A stretch of DNA of 64,000 bases from Asparagopsis taxiformis (taxonomy: Eukaryota; Rhodophyta; Florideophyceae; Bonnemaisoniales; Bonnemaisoniaceae): positions 1 through 64,000 of the forward strand of contig JALQPE010000390.1 in NCBI GenBank assembly GCA_030407315.1, given 5' to 3'. Under the pieces are notes generated by a model that saw only the letters and a list, made by a program, of their open reading frames with translations, had not been told where the DNA came from and did no database searches. Positions 52,752 to 62,061 of this stretch are shown in pieces. Position 1 is the stretch's first letter; each line of letters starts with the position of its first letter. The position numbers were made by a program, and so were the translations under genes.

Positions 52752-55700
52752 CTAGCGACGATAATGGCTCGAAGGCCGAGGCCGCTGGGATGCGGAGGGT
52801 GCCGTAGGGGCAAACGCACGCACGTTCGTCGATGGAAGAGGATGGCGGGGTGGAACCCTAGCGTACGTGGGATTGCGACGCAAGCCGCGCTGCGGAACAG
52901 CACCGCTACCCCGACGACGGGCAGGCACAGGGCCATGCGAAGGCGCGACCGCAGGTGCGGGTAACCCAACTACAGGGACGGACGCGGAACGCGGAGAAAA
53001 ATCTGGCGACTCAGGCGACCCTAGACGGGCATCCAATTGCGCAAGCAAAGGATTACGAGCAGCAGCACCCTCAGGGGAACGAAGCCGAGTACGCACATTG
53101 CGGTCGGGAATACCCTCATCGGGAGACCTAGCACGACGACGTGAATAACCAGGCTGAGCCGCCTCTTCTTCACCCTCCCCGGGAATAACGCGCGAGGCTG
53201 AAGCCGCTTGCTCCAGCAGACGCCTGGCGTCACCCAACTCGCCTTCCAGTTCCCCAATCCGGGTACGCAATTCTGCGGCTTCAAGGCGTGCAGCCTCTAT
53301 CTCCTTATCTGCCACGCGGCGTCGTTCTCGCTCTTCGCGAAGGCGCTCCCGGGCGACATTACGCTGCTCGCGTCCGTGCTTGTAGCGATTAGCCAACGTG
53401 ACACACATAAGCGCAAGCGTGTCCAACACAGAATCCACGAGGAAACGCCCATTGGCCGAGACGAAAACGGAAGCGACCGTACCATCCCCGATCTCATTGG
53501 CCAACCGCCGCACCTCTGGAAGTGACATCAACTCCCGACCGGATAACTCCCCACGTAGGATGTTCACAGCGGAAGGCTGACGCGGAGTACCGTCATCACC
53601 GGTTACGGATGGCTCAGAGCCTTTGTCGGACGTTAGAAACGCCTCCACGGCAGGACCCATCTGGGATGACGGAGCAGCCACAGGCTGAGGGGCTGACGCG
53701 GTAGGCGTGGTATCCATTGGGACCGAACCTTCATACAAGTCATCAGAACCACTGGGTGGTAAGGGAGCAACAGGAGCAAAGCTCCGTCCTGCATAAGGAG
53801 AGCGACCGCTCGGGCCTCCCATCTCGGAACTCCACCACGGACGCGGCACAAACGCTTCGCCAATAGGCTGATACTTGTACGACTCAGGATCACCGTCAGA
53901 AAAATGGCCAGGCTCCAAGCCGTAATAACCGTCTTCGGTGAATTCACCATCCCTACGCTAGGGAGGCAGCTCTGCGGTCGAACCTTCTCGGTGGTTTAAA
54001 ACGTTGATACGTAACGCCCTTATCAGCAGGTCCACCGTCGTATAGAGAACCACCTTCTCCGGTGCCACTCCTGTGATGTTGGTGCTGACCATCTCTTGAG
54101 GATAATCATCACCCCCAAGGGCTACCTTCAACAGGCGACGCACTACTGTGCCAGGTAACTTCCTGCTATGGGGAACCACGTCCGACAGCGGCACCTCCGC
54201 GAGACCGTACCAGGTACGACTTACTCTGTTGACGAGTTCCTCAGCCATCACCGGCACGAAACCCCGCGTTTCGACGATACGAGCCAACTCGATTCCTATT
54301 AGGATATCCCTCTCCAACTCGAGGTACGACCGGAGTCTATTCAACCGCCATGCGGGCGCATCGCGAAGAGCGGAATGGTGGAAATACACCAACGACGGAG
54401 GGTCGGCGATAGGCAAGCACATCGGCGGAGCCAACTGCCCCTCCCAAATGGGATCATCCCAAAACGGGTCTAACGCTTCCCTCGATACCCTCATGGGTCT
54501 AGTGACTGGCTCAACAGAGCTACCATTACGGTGCGCGAATACGCGATAGTCATTCGCCGTCACTTGACGCCCCATCATTCGGGAAGTGACGCTAGCGTGA
54601 AGTCGCATATGATGCTCATAGTTACCCGTATCGAGACGAGGGGGATACGTAAACCAGCGAGACCGAATCATCGGCATGTCCTCTACGGTACCTTGGTACG
54701 ATTCCTCTTGGAACAAGCGACGGTTCATACGTTCGAGGTAAAGAGCATCCCCGGGATGAAGGAGAAAAGTCCTGTCGCTACAAAGCGTATGAGGAACACG
54801 GAAGTGACGCATCGGGCGACTTGAAGGGAGACGGGCATACGCCGACCAACATTCATTTTGCACCTGGTGGCTTTGACCCCGGAGGGAACTCATCAGGAGC
54901 ATATCGCGACGTAATTAGCTTCGCGGGCGGTCGGTAAAATCCTTACGAGGGAGTCGCGCGAATGGGTAGTGTTCCTAGGGAGCAGCCAGCTCACGCCTAA
55001 ACGGCAATGCTTGCGAATCAAACACCATGAGCTCGTCAGCATTAGCTGGATAAAATTCCCCCGAGGGACGCCAATTGGCAGATGGCTTCGGCGCCCGAGG
55101 AGGGGTATCATGTGATGGGACAGCCGGTGCTGGCGCAGACGCAACGGCGTAAGGATCGACTAGGGCGGTGCCCGACGGCCTCACGCCTGCAGATGCATTA
55201 ACGGGAATAGAACCAGCCCCACTCCGGGTAACTCTGCCAGAAGAGGCGTACGGGTCTACGGCCGACTCAACAAGCTGAGCATTACCTCTTTCGGCTTCTG
55301 CCTTTTCGGCTTCTGCCTTTTCGGCTTCCGCACGAGCGGCTTCGCGACGCAACTCTTCTTCCCTACGCTTACGAGCGTCCGCCAGAATTTGCTGATTGCG
55401 GCGACCATAGTCCTCGTAAGGGTTCGCAGAAGCGTCACGACCAGAAGAGGTACGAACCGCAGGAGCGGAGGGACGAGCCAACGACGGCCGGGAGCTTGGC
55501 GAAGGCCTAGCATTGGATTGCCTCAATGGCTTGGGCGTAGCGCCCCCCTCGGCAATAACTTCAACGACCTCTTCGGCAGCGGCCGACATAGCTCCTTTTG
55601 GAAACGGCCTGGTGGCGTTAACGGGTTCGCCTTCGCGCGATGGCGGATTGGCCGATAACGGCTTGGCAGTAGCCACGGGCGTGGACGGCTTCGGGGAAGC

Positions 55701-56063
55701 AGGGGATTCGGTCGGACCGACCTTGCCACCTTGTGCATTTTCCCTAGCGGGAGGAACCGACTTTTCGGAGCGCGAAGGAGTCCCAACGACTTTGCCGGAA
55801 GGCGATGCTGTCTCAACCGGAGCCTTGACGGCAGTCGAACGAGTTCGCGTTTGCGATGAAGCCGCGGAGGCGATCGGCGCGCTTGTCGCGGGAGTCGAAG
55901 AGGACTTGGCCGGTGTTGGCGTGGCCCCGGTGCGGGAAGAGGATGCCTGGTGGCGAGTGGCTGGGCGGCGAACGCTTGAGCACGTGGTTGGACGGTTGGG
56001 TGAACCCATATTGTCCCCTTCCTCTTCGGAGGATTCGAATTGAATCGGGGCGCGAGGGGACAT
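52752..56063 (-). pseudogene. antisense accessory gene of element D, three in-frame stops
   Basis: Function is unknown. ATG 56063 (MSPRAPIQFESSEEEGDN) opens one frame of about 1100 codons down to 52752. It is broken only by a TAG at 54975, a TAA at about 54920 and a TAG at 53958, with no frameshift. Domains: a Ser/Pro/Thr-rich N-terminus with a short charged coil of KAEAEKAEAE type (near 55310); a globular core (54902-53958) whose HHSALRDAPAWRLNRL and RIVETRGFVPVMAEELVNRV align with the antisense proteins of A and B; and a C-terminal part with a strong coiled coil (REERERRRVADKEIEAARLE, IGELEGELGDARRLLEQA, near 53300-53180) and a disordered Arg/Pro-rich end. It lies between Pol and the LTR, as in the other elements. 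Confidence 0.65.
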
Positions 56064-56811
56064 CTTAAAAAGCCAGTAGAGGCGATGAAGGACGTTGCTA
56101 AAAACCCTGAAGCGGGATTGACAAATGGCCTATTGGCTTAAATCTCCAAGAAGTAGCTGCGGTAGGCAACCCTGAATGGGATTCGCAAGGCGATTGGCCG
56201 GGTGATGAATTCAAAGCCTCGAGTTGGCACCGCTCACGCGATCGCGCGGTAAATTATCTTGCAGATGGATGCAAAACCCTTTGAGGGATGACGGAAGGGA
56301 CACGAACTCTCGTACACTGTGGACACCGAAGGGGTGAGTACGCTCTTTCGCGTGGGATCGATAAGAAACCTGCAACAGGTGTTGATTCCAATGGGAAACG
56401 GTCGGTGGACCGCCGGAAGAGTCGGATGGACTAAACGAATTTATCGAACACGCGCCGCGCGCGGGAAATTTTGAATTGCACAATGCAACGGCCACAGCCA
56501 AAAATTGTAATTTTTATTTGATCAAATTTTGTCGGGACGACAAATCTCTGAGGAGGGGCCGTGTCGTACCGCCTGGCGGTCCTCACCGATCGAGGCGCGT
56601 CGCTTCCCTATTGGGTGCCCACTTAAGGTATGTGCCAATCACAAGGCACCAGCCAACCGGCGTGTTTCCTATCCTTGGGACAAGCTAAGGCTGACAAATA
56701 ACCCTATCCGGGCCCATCGGCCCCGGCCAAGACCCCACAAGGGGCAAATTTCTAACTTAAGCTAACCAGCTGTACATTACAATGTAAGCCTAACTGGCAA
56801 TAACCTCGCGG
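56064..56811. other. non-coding stretch upstream of the antisense gene of D, probably including the LTR start
   Basis: No gene seen. By analogy with elements B and Z the 3' LTR should begin about 175-210 bp upstream of the antisense ATG, that is near 56240-56270, but no clear TG terminus can be fixed without a second LTR copy. Confidence 0.4.
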
Positions 56812-57542
56812 GTAGGCGAGTGCCGTTAACTGGGCTCTGGTTGGTCAATAACTGGATATTTATTCCTAACCACTAACCCTAGCTTACAGTAGACTTAGTA
56901 TAAATGCGCCACTGGAATAGCCAGTAGGCACGGTTTCTAGAGTAACGTAAACTCAAGTGGAATTACGACCCATTGGAACAGTGTTAGCATACCTATTGTT
57001 CAACCCCTCTCCGGGAAAACCTTCGGGTTAGCCAACAGCTCGACAGATTACGTCACTTTGCTCCATTAATACGCACCTCGCGTGAGCGCTATAATCGCAC
57101 AACCCCTGTAGCAGGTAGAAAATCCGCTAGAGCGGCAAACCACCTGACAGGTGTCCCGAGCCTCGGTAGAGGAAGTGGTAGAGCAGATGAACCTTATAGG
57201 TACCCAGCGGGTAGTCTCGTAAGAGAGAAGGTGTCGTTACCCGGAGGGGGTTGTGTGACGAAGGGGTGCTCACGCGAGAGGCGTATGGATAGAGCGAGTG
57301 ACGTAATCCGTCGAGCTGTTGGCTAACCCGAAGGTTTTCCCGGAGAGGGGTTGAACAATAGGTATGCGAACACTGTTCCAATGGGTCGTAATTCCACTTG
57401 AGTTTACGTTACTCTAGAAACCGTGCCTACTGGCTATTCCAGTGGCGCATTTATACTAAGTCTACTGTAAGCTAGGGTTAGTGGTTAGGAATAAATATCC
57501 AGTTATTGACCAACCAGAGCCCAGTTAACGGCACTCGCCTAC
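56812..57542. repeat. large inverted repeat of LTR-like sequence
   Basis: The arms 56812-57057 and 57297-57542 are reverse complements over 246 bp with only two mismatches by eye (GTTAGC/GTTCGC and GACAGA/GACGGA). The 240-bp centre is also partly inverted around CCGCTAGAGCGG at about 57130, with a deletion in the left half. Each arm holds a promoter-like TATAAATGCGCC (56899 on plus, complement at 57449-57455), so the arms are probably two LTRs placed tail to tail. Confidence 0.85.
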
Positions 57543-59352
57543 TGTGGAGATGGAAGATCCTAACACGAAATAATAACGGTGAAGAGAATGAAAGAATGCA
57601 AGAGGTTTAAGAGGAGAGTGACGCGTAATAATTACATCACATGTTGCGATGGTAATTATTACAGGATAGGATACAAACATTAGATTATGTTAGCAGTATA
57701 AAAGGCAGTACCACATTGCACTCTGGTGAGAGTGGTACAGGCAGATTTGGGAATAAGTTGTGTGTCAGCTTCGATTGTACTAACGGTCTATAGAAATTTC
57801 TATCCTGCAGGAGAAGTTGGGAATCAGTCGAAATGGCAGACGACGCAAATTCCGAAGCTTGTCAAAGCGAAACAGGTTCAAGCAGTACGGTGTTCAGCGC
57901 AATAGCGCATCCCGTATTAAGAAGTGTTGACCCTGTCAAGGTTGCTCAGTTCTTAAAAGAAAGAGAGAGATATGAGATCGATGTTGCCGAAAAGAAAAAG
58001 GAGGTTCCTTCCCTCACCAAGGCAACCTACAAAGTGTCAGTCGACACAGGCATGCTGCGTAGAATGCACTTCTTGGGGAGATTCAAAGAAATTGCACCGG
58101 GGAAGACATTTGGGCAGCTTACAGGAGCCCACATTGAGAAATGGGTGAGGAGTTTGGCTGAGAGAGAGGATACAACTTTTTACCATGCTATAATTGAGCG
58201 CGCAATTGCATCATTAAGGATGCCAATGTCTATAGCAGATCCGGAAGCACGGATCATGGAATACTGTAATGAATTCTTCGGAAGATTGGAGGCTCTGGGA
58301 TACGAAAACTTCAAGGAAGTAAGCCCAAAAAAGACCATCAAGTTGCTTCAGGACCACCTATACCCAGTGAGGTTTAAAGAAGTAATGCAGAAGACTTTGG
58401 AATACCATGAAACAATACAGTCAGACGTGGTTGGATACATACAGCTATTGTGCGAGAAAGCAAAGGCGTTCGAAAAGTACAAAGACGTTTCCAGACAAGC
58501 TACGGTACGTGGAAAGTTTCGAAACAATGACAACCATGTTGACAAACAAGGCAGTGAACCACACTACAAAAGGAATAACAAGGGAGGATCGAACAAACGG
58601 CCATTATGTTTAAACAAATCGTGCGCCAGCAAAGGTTTGAGGCATTACGTGCTAACAGAGTGCGAAATAACATCAAAAGCTGAAGCAAAAAGGCTATTGA
58701 GAGAGGCGAACAAAAGTCGCAACCAATACCAAAAAGAGCAAGCTAAACTTGTCAAGAAATCGGAATCTAGTGATGACAAAAGCACAATTGTCAAAGCTTC
58801 TTTCGCGAATTGTGTGGACAGTATTATCTGTGCAGACGGGGGATCCGATCTTAATATAATACCCCCTGAAGTCCTGAAGGAGGTACAAAAGAAGAATGGG
58901 GAGGTGAAAGTTGTGCAATTTGACACACCTCGCAATTTTGGCTTGGCAGCCACAACTGACGAGCACGGGAATAACATACATATCACCTGTGACAAAATTG
59001 CAACCATGAATATTGAATTATACATCCGCCACGGGTACTATCTAGAGCTGCGTAACATGACATGGCATGTGTCAACCACGTCTATGTCAGAGCCGATTTT
59101 AGGCAGGCCAACTCTAGAACTCCTAGGAATCAATACCAAAGAGTTATTGGCAGCGGCAGTCGACAGGTTGGGTAACTCAGTGGATATGTCATCAGCCAAT
59201 GCATATTCAGAGTATCCAGAGGGGAGTATTGCAAGGATCATTAGTGACGGCGTATATCACAGTGACAAAGGCGTACAGTGCGATGCAGATTTCGAAGAAG
59301 AAGATTGGTTAGATCTCGGTCCAGATAACGACGAAGAAGTCGACAATTGCAT
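57543..59352 (+). mobile_element. retroelement E, 5' part with gag-protease
   Basis: It probably begins with TGTGGAGATGG at 57543, directly where the inverted repeat stops. A TATA-containing leader and one long gag-protease frame follow. The CACTA-like element F2 begins at 59353 and cuts the frame; RT and the rest are not seen. LTR limits could not be fixed. Confidence 0.5.
57697..57705 (+). promoter_or_regulatory. TATA box of element E
   Basis: TATAAAAGG lies 128 bp upstream of the gag-protease ATG, a spacing that allows a transcription start near 57725 in an LTR-type promoter. Confidence 0.5.
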
Positions 59353-59398
59353 CACTACGGTGTTGGGAATGAAAAAAGACAGTAAATTTACTGTCTGA
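57833..59398 (+). pseudogene. gag-protease polyprotein of element E, cut by CACTA element
   Basis: The ATG at 57833 opens a 521-residue frame. Its first 250 residues are helical and Gag-like (KEIAPGKTFGQLTGAHIEKW, LEYHETIQSDVVGYIQLL). A cysteine/histidine segment CLNKSCASKGLRHYVLTEC (about 261-279) looks like a variant zinc knuckle. An aspartic-protease-like part follows with ICADGGSDLNIIP (about 333-345) and PILGRPTLELLGI (about 422-434). The usual D-T/S-G active site reads D-G-G here (D335), which would be unusual. From codon 508 on, the frame is read into the CACTA end and repeat array (MKKDSKFTV), so the true C-terminus and any RT are missing. The type of element (Ty3, other) is not settled. 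Confidence 0.6.
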
Positions 59399-59725
59399 GA
59401 CAGTAAAAATTACTGTCTGGCCAAGACAGTGCGCGGAGACAGTAAAATTTACTGTCTGGAAATTTCAGAATACTGCTGCAGCAGTAAACTGGCACGAAAT
59501 CTGGACAGTACCAAAAACAGTAAAATTTACTGTCCAGAACAGTAAATTTTACTGTCTGGAAGTGTTGCCGCCAGACAGTATGTGCAGACAGTACATTTTA
59601 CTGTCTGAGGCAGTACATTGTATTGTATTACTGCACTGTCTGGGGAAATCTGTAGACAGTAGTGTAGATAGCAAATTGTATTGTCTGCGGGTAGTACCGT
59701 GCATTGGTTGACAGCACTGTCTGGT
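59385..59725. repeat. subterminal repeat array of F2 (GACAGT/ACTGTC)
   Basis: Many GACAGT and ACTGTC words in both orientations, several forming GACAGTAAAATTTACTGTC palindromes (near 59437). Compared with F1, the second base of the word is A instead of G and its partner is T instead of C. Confidence 0.75.
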
Positions 59726-60259
59726 GGAGTGGACTTAGAGGAAATATGGAGCATAGTGTTAGTGTGAAGGTAAATATTGGAATGGTGTGTGGAATACGAC
59801 TATAGTAATTGTGATGGTGCTTTACAGATAGTTGGGTGCGGGGAAGCTAGATGCTGAATAGGACGTTGTAGAAAGAAAGATAGGGAAGATTGAACATATC
59901 TCGTTTGTCTCACCGTAAGGAGAGAAAGTACAGAGTAGACTATATTATGTTGAGTTTAGCATTTCAAATTATACCTATCTATCTTTGCATTGAAAGTGTC
60001 GAGTAGGAGACGTCAGTCTGGTAGCGAGGTGTGGTATTCACAGGACGTGGGTGGTAGCAAAGGAAAGAATACGCACCATCCACCACTAAATTATGAAAAA
60101 TAACCGTTACGGAGCACTGAGAAGCATTATTATTATGTAGAGTAGAACAGGATGGATGCATCCACTGGAATGATATTTGCTACAACACTGCTGTACTAAG
60201 CGTGACACCCTTCCTTCAAAGCACTTCTCCTTTTAGCAAACTCCAATTGCAAGTTCAAC
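59726..60259. other. non-coding leader of F2
   Basis: AT-rich, no open frame of note. It probably holds the promoter of the downstream gene, though no clear core element is visible. Confidence 0.45.
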
Positions 60260-61786
60260 ATGAATCCCGAAACCTCCGTGAGCATCGCCGCATTTTCCGA
60301 AATAACGCGTGAGGGCTTTTCGAACATCACTGCAGAGCTGAAAGCCCTGAGTGATAAAATGGATGCCGTCGAGAAGAGCACCATTCAATTACGCGAGACT
60401 CTCGGAAATGTCGCCAAGACTGTCTCCATGCTAAACACCGATATGCAGGAGGTCAAGGGCATCGTCGATGGGCTTCTGAGCCAGGGACAAGGACATCCGA
60501 AGAAGATCGCCTCTGAGAAGGACAGGGAACGTCTCCGCATTGCGCAGGATGCGGAGAAATCGTTCACGTTCGAAATGGTGTGTGCTGTGCTGTGTGCTGT
60601 TGTTCCAACGTACACGAAGGCAATGGTGGATAAGAGGGATAGGCATTTCAACGGATGCCAGCTAATCAATACGCTGATGTTCGCCAGGCAGAGCAATGAG
60701 CGAAAGGATGTGTTCAATAGGACGCTTGCCGGCCGGAACCACATTGAATTGCGCTGCCAAGTTGTGACCTCTTTAATCAAGAATACGTGTCAAAACAATT
60801 CTTTCAGAGAGGGAGGAGACCGTTCCAGCTCCAATGGAACGTCGGAAGGTATCGAACGGTGGAGGGCGCGGGGGTATGTGACTACCGGGACCATTGAGGA
60901 GACAATTCGCGGAACGGACTCTGCTCGCATGGATGGAATGCATGGGACGTCCGAGGGAAGTGATGGGGCCGCTCGAAAGCAGAAGCGAAGAAAGGTTGGT
61001 GACAATGGGCCGTTGCACAGAAAGGAGGTAGGCATCACTGTGACGAAATCGGCACTCACGGCAGTGACCGGGTTTATGAACAAGTCCAGAGATCATGTGC
61101 GAAACCGGTTCATCCGAGATCTTGGATTCGTTCTATACAGTGGGTTTCAAGGTTCAGTCCGAATGGAGCATCATTTGCACGACGGTGGGCTGGACATTGA
61201 GTCAGTTCCAAGTCTGTACTCGGCGCAGAGGAAAATGAATGCAGCGGAGCGCGCAGCAATGGATGACAAGAATATGAAGATTCTTCGCGACTTCATTGCT
61301 GTGCGAAAAGAAATGGTATTCAAAGTCGAGTACGAAGTTCAAATAATTGGAGAACCGGACAAGAGGTTTGTGACTAGGAGGATCAATTTAGTAGAGGTTG
61401 CACTGAACTTTGCAGTCGCCTACACGCAATGTTCTGATAAGAACATGTTCCTGCGACGTTCAGAATACTCCTTGCAATTCATCTACATACTTGCATACGG
61501 GTTCCGAACGATTTTGAAATTTCAAAGTGGAGCAGAGGTGGGAGGAGCGCAAATCCGGGAAATCAATGAAGCAGTGAAACTGCTTCTTCCCGGGGAGCGG
61601 GTGAGTAGTCGTTTCATGAATGAGGAGGTTTTGACTATATCGCGTGATAGATATGAAGAACTGAATGTAGACGATGGAGGGGACTCAGTGCTGGAGGAGA
61701 GCTTCAGGTCTATGGAAGAGGACGGAGGAGATGAAGAATATGTGAAGGTATTTGTCGATGATGAAATCGAGAATGAAGGGGAGTAG
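60260..61786 (+). CDS. coiled-coil protein of element F2, function unknown
   Basis: The 508-residue frame is intact from ATG 60260. Residues 1-75 form a probable coiled coil (FSNITAELKALSDKMDAVEK, TVSMLNTDMQEVKGIVDGLL). A helical segment follows (TFEMVCAVLCAVVPTYTKAM), then AGRNHIELRCQVVTSLIKNT, a basic Arg/Lys-rich middle (RKQKRRKVGD, a possible nuclear signal), and a C-terminal helical part (VALNFAVAYTQCSDKNMF, LRRSEYSLQFIYILAYGFRT). The C-terminus is acidic. The overall order resembles the coiled-coil gene at 31577-33135. It could be a DNA-binding accessory protein like the TnpA of CACTA elements, but no known DNA-binding domain is visible. Confidence 0.5.
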   Translation: MNPETSVSIAAFSEITREGFSNITAELKALSDKMDAVEKSTIQLRETLGNVAKTVSMLNTDMQEVKGIVDGLLSQGQGHPKKIASEKDRERLRIAQDAEKSFTFEMVCAVLCAVVPTYTKAMVDKRDRHFNGCQLINTLMFARQSNERKDVFNRTLAGRNHIELRCQVVTSLIKNTCQNNSFREGGDRSSSNGTSEGIERWRARGYVTTGTIEETIRGTDSARMDGMHGTSEGSDGAARKQKRRKVGDNGPLHRKEVGITVTKSALTAVTGFMNKSRDHVRNRFIRDLGFVLYSGFQGSVRMEHHLHDGGLDIESVPSLYSAQRKMNAAERAAMDDKNMKILRDFIAVRKEMVFKVEYEVQIIGEPDKRFVTRRINLVEVALNFAVAYTQCSDKNMFLRRSEYSLQFIYILAYGFRTILKFQSGAEVGGAQIREINEAVKLLLPGERVSSRFMNEEVLTISRDRYEELNVDDGGDSVLEESFRSMEEDGGDEEYVKVFVDDEIENEGE

Positions 61787-62061
61787 TATCGGATGAAACC
61801 GGTTTCGGTATAGTAGACGAAGAATGAAGAAATAAAATTTCTGTTGAGTTGAATTTTGTAATAGATGGAAGTAGATAGATACGAGACATCAGGAAACCAG
61901 TCAGACGATAGTGTCAAGTCGAAGGAATAGCGCAGAGACAGGTAGTGGAATAGTCGAAGTAGGAAGGGGCGAGGGTATCCGTCTTTACTAGAAATTGATG
62001 GCCACAGGAGCTCTAGAATGAAATACCCAGGAACAGGATAACTACGGATAGATGTACTTTA
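61787..62061. other. gap between convergent F2 genes
   Basis: About 275 bp with no gene. It holds AATAAA at about 61831 just after the upstream stop, a likely polyadenylation signal. Confidence 0.4.

Larger units (their letters stand above)
51637..57057 (+). mobile_element. Ty3-like retrotransposon D, 3' half
   Basis: This comprises the tail of Pol with a chromodomain (to 52476), a short non-coding stretch, an antisense gene (52752-56063) and an LTR-like end within 56100-57057. The layout is that of elements A and B (chromodomain, then antisense gene, then 3' LTR). Gag and most of pol are missing. Its right boundary is uncertain because the LTR lies inside an inverted repeat. Confidence 0.6.
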
